DNA from: Chitinophaga pendula | GTDB taxonomy: Bacteria; Bacteroidota; Bacteroidia; Chitinophagales; Chitinophagaceae | Direction: 5' to 3' | Assembly: GCF_020386615.1 (NCBI RefSeq) | Contig: NZ_CP077769.1 | Span: forward strand, 6,869,501 to 6,933,500 | Length of the DNA stretch: 64,000 bases | Part shown: positions 26,620 to 35,625 of the stretch, one piece after another | Numbering within the stretch: position 1 is the stretch's first letter | How the letters are laid out: each line of letters begins with the position of its first letter | The notes under the pieces: generated by a model | Databases searched by the model: none | Told to the model about the DNA's origin: nothing | The model's input: only the letters and a program-made list of their open reading frames with translations | Made by a program: the position numbers and the translations under genes

Positions 26620-26991
26620 ATGGAAATTCCAACACAGATTACCAACCTGCAGCAACAAATCGATACCTGGAAAGGTGAAGTCGATAAGGTAAGGAGAGAT
26701 GTGAAAGAAATGCGCAGCAGGTTAGAAGAATTGGTAACCCAACAGGGTGATCAGGAAAAACTGATACACGTAGAACATTTTCAGAACCGCTTCATCCGGC
26801 AGCTGGAAGTGGCAGATGAAATGTTTCATGATCTGAAGCAATCCTCCCGGAAAATTCTGGGTGGAGACAAACCATTACTAGTACACAATGACCGCCCGGT
26901 AGAGGATTATGATGGATTACATGATCGCATGGAGACATTCCATAAACTTTATGATGAACTTAAAGGTGAATTCAACGGATTTATTTTGTAA
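26620..26991 (+). CDS. Hypothetical coiled-coil protein
   Basis: I do not recognise this 123-residue protein. Residues 1-45 have heptad-like spacing (QITNLQQQIDTWKGEVDKV) and look like a coiled coil. The rest is helical and charged, with no Cys, no signal peptide and no membrane span, so it should be cytoplasmic. Preserved codon structure, an ATG start and spacing from neighbours support a real gene. It follows the stress genes by 160 bp and could belong with them. Confidence 0.7.
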   Translation: MEIPTQITNLQQQIDTWKGEVDKVRRDVKEMRSRLEELVTQQGDQEKLIHVEHFQNRFIRQLEVADEMFHDLKQSSRKILGGDKPLLVHNDRPVEDYDGLHDRMETFHKLYDELKGEFNGFIL

Positions 26992-27000
26992 TACCGCCAG

Positions 27001-27037
27001 CTTCCCGGTGGTATAAAACCAGTATACTGCCGGGAAG
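27001..27037. terminator. Possible terminator hairpin
   Basis: CTTCCCGG (27001-27008) pairs with CCGGGAAG (27030-27037) across a 21-nt loop. It lies between convergent genes but lacks a T run on either side. Confidence 0.35.
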
Positions 27038-27054
27038 TAATTGCAACGACGACC

Positions 27055-28605
27055 CTATTCCTGCATTTCCTTTACCTTATGCTCTATCTTGTGTATGATC
27101 TCATCCAGCTGTATGGTCGATTTATGTAACCAATCTATCAGCTTGCGATTCATATCAGGATCTTCATTTTGTTCATTCAATAGCTGCGCTATACTCAATA
27201 TAGATACCACTGGTCGTCGTATTTCATGACTGTTGATCCAGGCAATATCACGTAACGCCTTATTCTGCTCCTGTAATTGCTGTATGAACTGCTTTTTCTC
27301 TGTGATATCAGAAATAATAACTACAAACCGCGCTATCCCATACTGGTCGTTTAACACCGGGGTAACAGCCGCATTTACCCAATAGGGAGTGCCATGTTTG
27401 TCTTGGCAAATGACTTCTGCAGAAAAAGATACTTTTTCTTTTATTTTATCCTTGATGAATTGTATAGTTGCAGTGTCTTCCTGGTGCAGCAAAAGCCTGA
27501 GCGGATGCACTTTTTTAATGTCCTCCAGGGTGAATCCAAATTGAAGCGTGAATCCATCATTGATCCATTCGACGTCACCTTGTGTGTTTGTGATCAGAAT
27601 CGCATTACTGGTCTTACTGGCGACTAATGATAACATACTGATCTGCTGTGCCTGTCTTACCTGCTGATCTATATCCTGTATAATACCGATGATACGCGCA
27701 GGTAGGCCTTGCTCACAAATAAGATAAGCCTTCTCCAATACATATTTATAAGTCCCGTCTGCGCAAAGGAAACGATACTCATCTCTAGCATATGTTAATG
27801 CGCCGCTGGCAAGCTGCAGGCATACTGCTGTAATATGGTCTTTATCTTCCGGATGTATTTTTTCACGCCACCATTCTATTTGTTGCATCTGCTCTGCAGT
27901 ACCGTAGCCAAAGAGACTGTGGAGACCATGATTCCAGTGGATCGTATTACCATGCATATCCCAATCGAAGATGGCATCGTGAGTGGCATTCGCCAATAGC
28001 TCATAACGCAGGCTCATTTCATGAGCGGCCTTACTGGCTTTTACCTGTGCATCTACATCACGGGCGGTAACAATACGGGCATTTTTGCCAAAATAAGTAC
28101 AGGGATGACTGTAAATTTCTACATGAAAGGTAGCACCGTCCTTACTCTGATGCAACCAGGTACCACGATAGGAGGTATTACCATTACAATTTGATGCAAC
28201 GTCTTCCAGTAGTTTTTTAACTTCGGCAGGTTCCCGGATGTCCTTTAATGTCATAGACAGAAACTCACTTTCCGTATAGCCATATCGGATAATTGATGCT
28301 TTATTGACAGATAGAAAACGCAATGTTTGTTTATCGTATATCCACATAGGGATAGGATGATTGTGGAATAATTGTGCATGTTGACTAGCACGGTAGTTAC
28401 GACGTAATGCAAAAAAGAACAACGCTCCTAGTACGAAGAAACTAAGAACACCGCTAACTAATAAAAGATGTTGTTTGAAGGGCGTTAATGGATGTGCTGT
28501 TAGCAGATCAACTAACCATAGATGGGCAGGTATCCACAAGACGGTAAATATTACACAGGTACATACGATCTTAATAAGGGGATAACGCATTACTGCATTT
28601 TCCAT
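27055..28605 (-). CDS. Multi-PAS signalling protein with a DHp-like end but no ATPase
   Basis: This 516-residue protein has two hydrophobic spans (about 8-30 and 45-68), then three PAS domains at about 75-190, 198-315 and 320-445 (for example LFGYGTAEQMQQIEWWREKI in the second and TNTQGDVEWINDGFTLQFG in the third). The C-terminus, AWINSHEIRRPVVSILSIAQ, looks like a histidine-kinase DHp helix with its His, but the protein stops about 55 residues later and no HATPase follows. The short form is known to me from other Bacteroidota proteins, so it is probably not a truncation. It may pass a signal through a partner or act as phosphotransfer protein. Confidence 0.82.
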   Translation of the reverse strand: MENAVMRYPLIKIVCTCVIFTVLWIPAHLWLVDLLTAHPLTPFKQHLLLVSGVLSFFVLGALFFFALRRNYRASQHAQLFHNHPIPMWIYDKQTLRFLSVNKASIIRYGYTESEFLSMTLKDIREPAEVKKLLEDVASNCNGNTSYRGTWLHQSKDGATFHVEIYSHPCTYFGKNARIVTARDVDAQVKASKAAHEMSLRYELLANATHDAIFDWDMHGNTIHWNHGLHSLFGYGTAEQMQQIEWWREKIHPEDKDHITAVCLQLASGALTYARDEYRFLCADGTYKYVLEKAYLICEQGLPARIIGIIQDIDQQVRQAQQISMLSLVASKTSNAILITNTQGDVEWINDGFTLQFGFTLEDIKKVHPLRLLLHQEDTATIQFIKDKIKEKVSFSAEVICQDKHGTPYWVNAAVTPVLNDQYGIARFVVIISDITEKKQFIQQLQEQNKALRDIAWINSHEIRRPVVSILSIAQLLNEQNEDPDMNRKLIDWLHKSTIQLDEIIHKIEHKVKEMQE

Positions 28606-28684
28606 AAAATATAAGGGTTAAAGTTGTAAGTGACAAAAAAAGCCCCAGAGGCTTGTTGTATAACTCTATCTACATTAGAATATT

Positions 28685-29743
28685 TTACAATTCAATTGTT
28701 ATTTCTTCGCTTACCGGATATCCTACACAAGTTAATATAAAGCCCTCAGCCAGTTCTTTATCAGTCAATACTTCATTTACAGACATCCACACTTTGCCAG
28801 TGGTGCAACGGGCGGTACAGGAGCCGCAAACACCTCCTTTACAGCTGTAAGGTAGCGCAACACCTTGTGACAGTGCACTATCCAGGATTGGTTTATTGCC
28901 GGGCATCGGAATTTGGAATACCTGATCATGTAATCTCAATTGAACGGATTTTTCTGTGGTGTCCTGTGGAATTACAGTCCTGGCAATAAGTACATCCGTA
29001 TTTACAACAAAGTTTTCCTTGTGCAATTGTTCATCCTGAAATCCCATAAAACGAAGTGTCAGGAGGATCATGCGCATGTAATCAGGGGGACCGCACACGA
29101 AAAAATGAGCCGCAGTAAGGTCATACTTTAACTCTCTTTTTACAAGCGGTTCCAGTAGGATATTATTCAGACGTCTTGGATGATTGATAGCATGATCTTC
29201 TTCGCTGCTGAACAAGTGGATAATATGCAAACGAGCTGCGAAGGTTACCGCCAACGTCTCCAGCTGACGATAGAAAATGGTACGCTCCCGGGTACTGTTA
29301 CTATATACCAATACAACCCTGCTTAATGGCTCAAAATACAGGATATGTTTCAGTAAGGAAAATAGCGGGGTGATCCCGCTGCCAGCACCGAGCAGAAAGA
29401 TATCTCTTGGTTGCGCACCTGGCTGTACTGGGGTGAAACGACCTGTTGGCATTAGCGCGGTGACGATCATGCCTACATGCCAGCTGCTAAGTATATATCG
29501 GGATATTTCACCATTTTCCTTTTTCCGGATCGTTACCGACAAATGATCGTCAATGCCCGGGGTGGAACTGAAAGAATAGGAGCGGCGATATTCGGTATTG
29601 TGAAGTGTGATCAGGAAGGTCAGGAACTGGCCGGCTTCGTACAATACAGGCATACCCTCGGTATTTTCGAGATGATAGGTGAAAGTGTCAGGTGCTTCGG
29701 CTATGACAGCGGTGATGCGTAATTGCAGATACAGTTCAGCCAT
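28685..29743 (-). CDS. Ferredoxin-NAD(P)H reductase with C-terminal 2Fe-2S domain (PaaE/Hcr-like)
   Basis: This 352-residue flavoprotein has a FAD domain (RRSYSFSSTPG near 52), a NAD(P) domain (LLGAGSGITPLFSLL near 118, FFVCGPPDYMRMILL near 213) and a plant-type 2Fe-2S domain at the C-terminus with Cys in PYSCKGGVCGSCTARC and LTCVGYP. Such proteins feed electrons to an oxygenase, but no oxygenase is adjacent. The product is cytoplasmic. Its start codon lies only 4 bp after a perfect -7 box, so the mRNA may have almost no leader. Confidence 0.9.
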   Translation of the reverse strand: MAELYLQLRITAVIAEAPDTFTYHLENTEGMPVLYEAGQFLTFLITLHNTEYRRSYSFSSTPGIDDHLSVTIRKKENGEISRYILSSWHVGMIVTALMPTGRFTPVQPGAQPRDIFLLGAGSGITPLFSLLKHILYFEPLSRVVLVYSNSTRERTIFYRQLETLAVTFAARLHIIHLFSSEEDHAINHPRRLNNILLEPLVKRELKYDLTAAHFFVCGPPDYMRMILLTLRFMGFQDEQLHKENFVVNTDVLIARTVIPQDTTEKSVQLRLHDQVFQIPMPGNKPILDSALSQGVALPYSCKGGVCGSCTARCTTGKVWMSVNEVLTDKELAEGFILTCVGYPVSEEITIEL

Positions 29744-29747
29744 TTGA

Positions 29748-29755
29748 CAAATGTA
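29748..29755 (-). promoter_or_regulatory. -7 box abutting the reductase start
   Basis: Read on the minus strand this is TACATTTG, a perfect TAnnTTTG match, with a TTG 20 bp upstream (29776-29778). The ATG follows after TCAA. Confidence 0.6.
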
Positions 29756-29781
29756 GCCATTTGATATTGTACAGTCAATAT

Positions 29782-29814
29782 AAAAGCCTGAGACAGGATA
29801 CGTCTCAGGCTTTT
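29782..29814 (-). terminator. Terminator of dxs
   Basis: AAAAGCCTGAGAC pairs perfectly with GTCTCAGGCTTTT around a 7-nt loop, just past the dxs stop codon. Confidence 0.85.
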
Positions 29815-29838
29815 ATAAAAATTCCAGAATAAGTAGCT

Positions 29839-31764
29839 TTATACGGTTACGCTGATCTTACTTTTTAACATGGTACGTACTGTATTGGCAATGCTTGCAG
29901 CGTCGTATCCACATTCACGGTGCAGTTCTTCCGGTTTACCATGCTCGATGATCCTATCCGGGATACCCAGCATTTGTACATCTGCCTTGTAACCATTCAT
30001 CGCCATGAACTCGAGTATTGCACTGCCAAATCCACCTTGAATAGAGGCGTCCTCAATCGTTATCACCTTATCAAACTTACTGAATACCTCATGTAGCATT
30101 ACTGTATCCAGCGGCTTCACAAAACGCATGTCATAATGAGCCGGTTGCAGCCCATCTGCCAAGAGTTCTTTAAGTGCTTCTGTTACAAAATTACCCGGAT
30201 GTCCCAGCGAAAGAATGGCGATATCATTACCATCCCTGAGTTTACGTCCGGTACCTATCTTAATTTCCCGGAATGGCTGCCTCCAGTTAGGCATAACTCC
30301 CTGCCCTCTAGGGTAACGTATCACGAAAGGTGACTGGTTGGAAGGTAATTGAGCGGTATACATCAGGTTACGTAACTCCTCCTCATTCATAGGAGAGCTG
30401 ATCACCATATTCGGGATACAACGTAAGTAGGCAATGTCATAAGCGCCGTGATGGGTAGGGCCATCCTCTCCTACCAATCCCGCCCGGTCAAGGCAGAATA
30501 TTACCGGTAACCCTTGTATCGCTACGTCGTGTACTGCCTGGTCATATGCTCTTTGCATGAAAGAAGAATAGACATTACAGTATACGCGCATACCTTGAGT
30601 CGCCAATCCCGCAGAAAGGGTAACGGCATGTTGTTCACAAATGCCAACATCAAAAGCGCGTTCCGGCATTTGTTCCATCATGAACTTCAGGGAAGAACCG
30701 GATGGCATAGCCGGCGTGATCCCCATGATCTTATCATTTTCCTTCGCAAGTTCAATGATGGTATGACCAAACACATCCTGGTATTTGGGAGGTTGTGGCA
30801 TTTCCACCACCTTTTTAAAGATCTCACCAGTGATCTTGTCAAACAAACCTGGCGCATGCCAGGTCGTTTGGTCTTTTTCCGCCAGGGCATATCCTTTCCC
30901 TTTTGTTGTGACAATATGCAATAGCTTCGGACCAGGGATATCTTTCAGATCCTGTAAGGTATCTACTAATTTGATGATGTTGTGCCCGTCGATAGGACCA
31001 AAATAGCGGAGATTTAACGATTCAAAAAGGTTACTGCTGCTGGAGACCATACCTTTCAGGCTGGCTTCAAGTTTAGACGCCATTTCCCTCGTAAACCTCT
31101 TACCTACTGGCAATTTGCCAAGCAAATTCCAAACGTCATCTCTCAGTTTGTTGTAAGTAGGAGAAGTGGTAATATCGGTCAGGTATTCCTTCAGCGCGCC
31201 CACATTAGGATCAATGGACATGCAGTTGTCGTTCAAAATGATCAGGACGTTAGCATTGGCAACACCAGCATGGTTCATGGCTTCGAATGCCATCCCCGCT
31301 GTCATTGCACCATCACCGATAACAGCGATGTGCTGACGGTCAAATTCTCCTTTGTAATGAGAAGCCATTGCCATACCCAACGCTGCAGAAATAGAAGTAG
31401 ACGAATGTCCTACTCCAAAAGTATCGTATTCGCTTTCGTCCCTTTTGGGAAATCCGCTGATGCCCTTGTACTTCCGGTTGGTATGAAATACTTCGCGGCG
31501 TCCAGTCAGGATCTTATGGCCATATGCCTGATGCCCTACGTCCCATACCAGCTGGTCATACGGTGTGTTAAACACGTAATGCAGTGCTACAGATAACTCC
31601 ACTACACCCAGACTGGCAGCAAAGTGTCCGCCATGTACACTTACCACATCTATGATATACTGACGCAGCTCCTCAGAGACCTGGTGGAGTTGCTCTTTAC
31701 TTAACTTGCGTAGATCTGCTGGATATTCGATCTGTCCCAGCAGCTGACCCGGCATAATATTCAT
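29839..31764 (-). CDS. dxs: 1-deoxy-D-xylulose-5-phosphate synthase
   Basis: This 641-residue ThDP enzyme makes DXP from pyruvate and glyceraldehyde-3-phosphate, the first step of the MEP isoprenoid pathway. Seen are the His in HGGHFAASLGVVEL, GVGHSSTSISAALGMA, the ThDP-Mg motif GDGAMTAGMAFEAMN with NDN downstream, and the pyrimidine-domain DVGICEQHAVTLSAGLA. Start MNIMPGQLL (31764) is preferred, because a -7 box at 31789-31796 lies inside the longer frame that begins at 31824. It stands alone with its own terminator. Confidence 0.95.
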   Translation of the reverse strand: MNIMPGQLLGQIEYPADLRKLSKEQLHQVSEELRQYIIDVVSVHGGHFAASLGVVELSVALHYVFNTPYDQLVWDVGHQAYGHKILTGRREVFHTNRKYKGISGFPKRDESEYDTFGVGHSSTSISAALGMAMASHYKGEFDRQHIAVIGDGAMTAGMAFEAMNHAGVANANVLIILNDNCMSIDPNVGALKEYLTDITTSPTYNKLRDDVWNLLGKLPVGKRFTREMASKLEASLKGMVSSSSNLFESLNLRYFGPIDGHNIIKLVDTLQDLKDIPGPKLLHIVTTKGKGYALAEKDQTTWHAPGLFDKITGEIFKKVVEMPQPPKYQDVFGHTIIELAKENDKIMGITPAMPSGSSLKFMMEQMPERAFDVGICEQHAVTLSAGLATQGMRVYCNVYSSFMQRAYDQAVHDVAIQGLPVIFCLDRAGLVGEDGPTHHGAYDIAYLRCIPNMVISSPMNEEELRNLMYTAQLPSNQSPFVIRYPRGQGVMPNWRQPFREIKIGTGRKLRDGNDIAILSLGHPGNFVTEALKELLADGLQPAHYDMRFVKPLDTVMLHEVFSKFDKVITIEDASIQGGFGSAILEFMAMNGYKADVQMLGIPDRIIEHGKPEELHRECGYDAASIANTVRTMLKSKISVTV

Positions 31765-31788
31765 ACTTTGGCTCAGGGTTTTAATGAG

Positions 31789-31796
31789 CAAAAATA
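31789..31796 (-). promoter_or_regulatory. -7 box of dxs
   Basis: On the minus strand this reads TATTTTTG, a TAnnTTTG match, 24 bp before the chosen start codon. It rules against the 31824 start. Confidence 0.5.
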
Positions 31797-32061
31797 CTGG
31801 AAAATAGGCAAATGTTGTGCCCATAACTCCTTACACTTTAAAAATAGATACATGTTGTAAATATCCCCGGATCATCGGCAAATAGGCCGGTAGCCACTGT
31901 GCCCAGACCAGCTTCTTGCTTCGTTTTTCAGCTATAAAGGGACTATTTTGGGCCTCAACCTCCGTTGCTCCTGCTTATATACCATTGATAACAATTACTT
32001 TTAGCCCGGTACCGGCATATGGTATTTTTGACATTCAGCTTAGTTTCCTAATTTTAGATAG

Positions 32062-33099
32062 ATGTTTAAACAGGTATCAAAATATTGGTGGTGTCAGGGT
32101 TTGGGATGGATGGCATATTTTCTGATGACTATCTACAATTTCTTCTCCACTTTTGGAATCATACGATATATTGAAATATTTAACCTGTTAATATTCATTA
32201 CATTCGGTATACTATCCACCCACCTTTTTAGAAATATCCTCAAGCGCTACAATTGGCTTAGTTATAGTTTCGAAAAACAGGTATGGTTGTTTTTCATATG
32301 CGTCATTAGCTCGGGGGTCATTATCAGGTTTGGCGTGTTAGTGGTGACTAATCTTTTCCGGTATCCGTCCCAAAAAAAGGCGCTTTCCAGTGAAACAACC
32401 GTATTGGAATTGTTGGGTACCTCATTACTCATGGTGGTATGGTGGCTCATTTACTTTATCTGGCACTATGTCGATCGTAACCGTAAAGCCCAGGTAGATC
32501 AATTGAAACTGGAAAGTACAGTAAAAGAACTGGAATTGAAGACGATCAAGGCGCAAATGAATCCGCATTTTATCTTTAACGCACTCAACAGTATACGGGC
32601 GTTAGTAGACGAAAATCCGCAACGAGCAAGGGCTGCAATTACAGAATTGTCTAATATACTACGGAACTCCATGCAGGTAGAAAAGGGGGAAACAGTACCA
32701 CTTGAGCACGAGCTGAATATTGTAAAAGATTACCTTGCACTGGAGAACATCCGATTCGAAGAGCGTCTGCACGTCACATACGATATTGATCCGGATACGC
32801 TGGAACTGCCAGTACCGCCTATGATGTTGCAGACACTGGTGGAAAATGCGATAAAACATGGGATCTCACGTTCTGTTAATGGCGGGACTATTCATATCAG
32901 CTCCCATGTATTAGGGGTATTACACGAGATACAAATAGAAAATACCGGACAGATGCTGGAAGAAGTAGGAGAGCATGGATTTGGTCTGCAAAGTACCCGC
33001 CAGCGCTTGAATGTGTTGTTTGGCCATAAGGCATCTTTCGAGATCCATAACAAAGACACGGAAATGGTAGCCGCCAAAGTAGTGATGCCTTTGATTTAG
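32062..33099 (+). CDS. LytS-like sensor histidine kinase (second LytTR system)
   Basis: This 345-residue kinase has four hydrophobic spans in residues 10-135 and no extra sensor domain, then a His_kinase domain with QMNPHFIFNALNSIRALV (phospho-acceptor near 171) and an ATPase with LVENAIKHGI and HGFGLQSTRQRL. The response regulator gene follows 70 bp later. It is similar in layout to the kinase at 16759 but its residues are those of the common Bacteroidota form. The target is unknown. Confidence 0.91.
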   Translation: MFKQVSKYWWCQGLGWMAYFLMTIYNFFSTFGIIRYIEIFNLLIFITFGILSTHLFRNILKRYNWLSYSFEKQVWLFFICVISSGVIIRFGVLVVTNLFRYPSQKKALSSETTVLELLGTSLLMVVWWLIYFIWHYVDRNRKAQVDQLKLESTVKELELKTIKAQMNPHFIFNALNSIRALVDENPQRARAAITELSNILRNSMQVEKGETVPLEHELNIVKDYLALENIRFEERLHVTYDIDPDTLELPVPPMMLQTLVENAIKHGISRSVNGGTIHISSHVLGVLHEIQIENTGQMLEEVGEHGFGLQSTRQRLNVLFGHKASFEIHNKDTEMVAAKVVMPLI

Positions 33100-33169
33100 A
33101 TGGATTGCTTACCGGTCGATTTATGTAAAGTCCAAATATATACTCATCAACCAAACCTTATAGTTGACA

Positions 33170-33898
33170 ATGAAAAAAGCATTGATCATTGATGATGAAC
33201 GCCTGGCCAGAAGCGAACTGAAGAAGTTATTGGCCGAGCACCCGGAAATTGTAGTAGTAGGAGAAGCAGTAAACGCTAAGGATGGGCTGGAAAAAATAGA
33301 AACCTTACATCCTGACCTGCTGTTTCTCGACATACAAATGCCGGATAAAACGGGTTTTGAATTGTTAGCGGAACTGGAAAAGGTGCCGCAAGTGATCTTT
33401 ACGACCGCATATGACGAATATGCCCTCAAGGCATTTGAATACAACGCTCTTGATTATCTGCTTAAACCTGTAGAACCTAAACGCCTTGCGGATGCTATCC
33501 ATAAATTACATCAGCAGGAAGAAAAAGAACGACAGGCAGCTGCTGGTATCATTCGTACCACACTGTCTGAAAATGACCAGGTGTTTGTAAAGGATGGAGA
33601 TCGTTGCTGGTTTGTTAAATTACAGGAAATCAGGCTTTTTGAGAGTGTGGGTAATTATGCCAGGGTATACTTTGAGAATAATAAGCCATTGATACTCAAG
33701 TCACTCAACGCGCTTGAAGAGCGATTAGACGAGCGGACTTTTTTCCGAGCTAACCGTAAGCATATCGTTAATCTGAGAATGATCGAAAAGATCGATACTT
33801 ATTTTAATGGTGGGTTGTTGCTGGAAATGCGTGGGGGAGAAAAGATTGAGGTGAGTCGCCGGCAAGCTGTGAAATTCAAAGAAATGATGAGCCTTTAA
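33170..33898 (+). CDS. LytTR-family response regulator (second system)
   Basis: This 242-residue protein has a receiver domain (IIDDERLARSELKKLL, phospho-Asp in LLFLDIQMPDKTG, YLLKPVEPKRL) and a LytTR domain (FFRANRKHIVNLRMIEKI and VSRRQAVKFKEMM at the end). ATG 33170 is preferred to a TTG two codons upstream. It acts with the kinase gene just before it. Confidence 0.92.
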   Translation: MKKALIIDDERLARSELKKLLAEHPEIVVVGEAVNAKDGLEKIETLHPDLLFLDIQMPDKTGFELLAELEKVPQVIFTTAYDEYALKAFEYNALDYLLKPVEPKRLADAIHKLHQQEEKERQAAAGIIRTTLSENDQVFVKDGDRCWFVKLQEIRLFESVGNYARVYFENNKPLILKSLNALEERLDERTFFRANRKHIVNLRMIEKIDTYFNGGLLLEMRGGEKIEVSRRQAVKFKEMMSL

Positions 33899-34502
33899 AC
33901 AAAGAGGATACCACCGATCTGTCAATACCATTGCCCTGATATAGACGGATTGGTGATTTCCTGCATATTAGATTGTTATTATGTTGTTTAATATCAATTA
34001 AAGTACTTTAAAATAAAAAGGGCCGCCCTGGAAAGGGCAGCCTTTGGGTTTTATGTTGCTTATGAGAATAAACTATGGAACGATATATTACAAATTATAA
34101 AAAGCTTCTTTAAAAAAACAGCGCTATTTTATACGGACTGTCTGCTGATTGCATTACTTTTTCCTTTCTTCTCTTTCTCCTCTCCAGCCTCATTCATCCC
34201 TTATTCCAGTAGTCGTCACGTCATCTTTCTGACATGATTATAAGCATATCAAGCCTGTAAATCCTTATAGGATAATCTGTTATATTGTATGATGTAATTT
34301 GATGTTTTGCCTGTTAGCATAAACCTGAGCCGGTATGAACTGCCTTTTGGGGCAGGAGATATCCTGGTTGATCATTTGGGTCTTCAATAAGCTGGCGGTT
34401 TACATTTTGGTTGAATATTAAACACCTGCCGGAATAAAATGGTTGTCCATCTCCCGACTGGTAAGTATTATTGTGTCAGCTACATAGTATTAACTGTGTA
34501 AC
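33899..34502. other. Gene-free stretch with a weak terminator
   Basis: An imperfect stem AAAGGGCCGCCC with GGGCAGCCTTT followed by GGGTTTT at about 34017-34052 may end the response-regulator transcript. I see no ORF, RNA gene or repeat in the rest, which is AT-rich. Confidence 0.4.
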
Positions 34503-35258
34503 TTACACATTTACAGGTGCTGTGTGAACAGCATCTGCGACCTCTTTTATAAGAGAAAGATCTTTTTCAATAGCATTGCCTACTACTATAATGTCAGCTC
34601 CTGCTTTACAATTTAAGTAAGCCTTTTCTGCGTCTCTGATGCCGCCACCAACGATTACGGGGGCACTTACTTGGCTGGACACTCGGCTGATCATACTCTC
34701 CGTAATTGGTTTTCGGGCGCCGCTGCCAGCATCCATGTAAATTACCTTCATTCCCAGCATCTCTCCGGCCATGGCAGTACACATCGCAATATCGTCCTTA
34801 TCTGCCGGAATAGGCGTGGTATTGCTGATATAAGATACAGTAGTCGGGGCGCCGCCGTCGACTACCATATAACCTGTCGATATCACTTCCAGACCACTTT
34901 TCTTGACTGCAGCAGCAGACACCACATGTTGTCCAATAAGTAATTCCGGATTTCTGCCTGAAATAACGGACAAGTATAACAACGCGTCTGCGAAACGAGA
35001 TACCTGTGAAGGACTCCCGGGGAATAATACCACGGGAATGTCACAACTGCTTTTAAGCTGTTGTACACATTCATCGAGATGTTGAGTGATCACGAGGCTT
35101 CCTCCTAAAAAAATATAGTCAACATTTGCAGCAGTACACTTCTCCGCCAGCTCAATCACGCCAGCAGGGGTCACCTTATCCGGATCAATCAGAACTGCAA
35201 ATGACTTTATACCTTTTGCCTTTCTTTCTAAAAATGAATTGTATATTTTATTGGACAT
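34503..35258 (-). CDS. Geranylgeranylglyceryl phosphate synthase family protein
   Basis: This 251-residue TIM-barrel prenyltransferase has the family features: VLIDPDKVTPAGV at the N-terminus, the ether-lipid loop segment FLGGSLVITQHLDECV, a Tyr in YMDAGSGARKPI and the phosphate-binding VIVGGGIRDAEKA and GADIIVVGNAIEKD. In archaea GGGPS starts membrane ether lipids; Bacteroidota carry a homologous clade that joins geranylgeranyl diphosphate to glycerol-1-phosphate in vitro. Its role here is not known. A promoter box lies upstream. Confidence 0.92.
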   Translation of the reverse strand: MSNKIYNSFLERKAKGIKSFAVLIDPDKVTPAGVIELAEKCTAANVDYIFLGGSLVITQHLDECVQQLKSSCDIPVVLFPGSPSQVSRFADALLYLSVISGRNPELLIGQHVVSAAAVKKSGLEVISTGYMVVDGGAPTTVSYISNTTPIPADKDDIAMCTAMAGEMLGMKVIYMDAGSGARKPITESMISRVSSQVSAPVIVGGGIRDAEKAYLNCKAGADIIVVGNAIEKDLSLIKEVADAVHTAPVNV

Positions 35259-35283
35259 TAAGATAGCATTGTTCCGGTTGTCG

Positions 35284-35291
35284 CAAATGTA
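35284..35291 (-). promoter_or_regulatory. -7 box of the GGGP synthase gene
   Basis: On the minus strand this reads TACATTTG, a perfect TAnnTTTG match, 26 bp upstream of the start codon. Confidence 0.6.
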
Positions 35292-35507
35292 TAAATTTTT
35301 CGGAAATAAGTCACATTGTTAAATAAATATGCATATAATGCATTCTTTATTCGACCCAACGCCCTCCCAGGACACTTTTAAACCCCTCTCTACAGCAAGC
35401 TTCGGGCCATACTCTACCTCTTAAAACCACTAACGCTTAAAAAGGTTACAAAGTTGAAAAAAATGGTGTAAAAATTGTTACTGGGGAGGGACAGCCAACG
35501 TCTCCTA

Positions 35508-35528
35508 TTATCCACAAGCTGTGCATAA
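35508..35528. promoter_or_regulatory. Inverted pair of DnaA-box sequences before the ribonucleotide reductase
   Basis: TTATCCACA at 35508-35516 and TGTGCATAA at 35520-35528 (TTATGCACA on the other strand) are both perfect matches to TTATNCACA, separated by AGC. They lie about 100 bp before the reductase start. DnaA control of ribonucleotide reductase is known in other bacteria; here it is inference. Confidence 0.5.
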
Positions 35529-35625
35529 TAAAAATAAGCCGCAGCTGGTATAAAAGGCTACTTTAGCAACACCCGCAATGTTGAATGTTTTAGTCTATTC
35601 CTAATCCTCATAAAAAATCTTGGGC

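Noticed and set aside
35259..35619. Cobalamin riboswitch before the B12-dependent reductase
   Set aside because: I find none of the B12-box segments in this gap.
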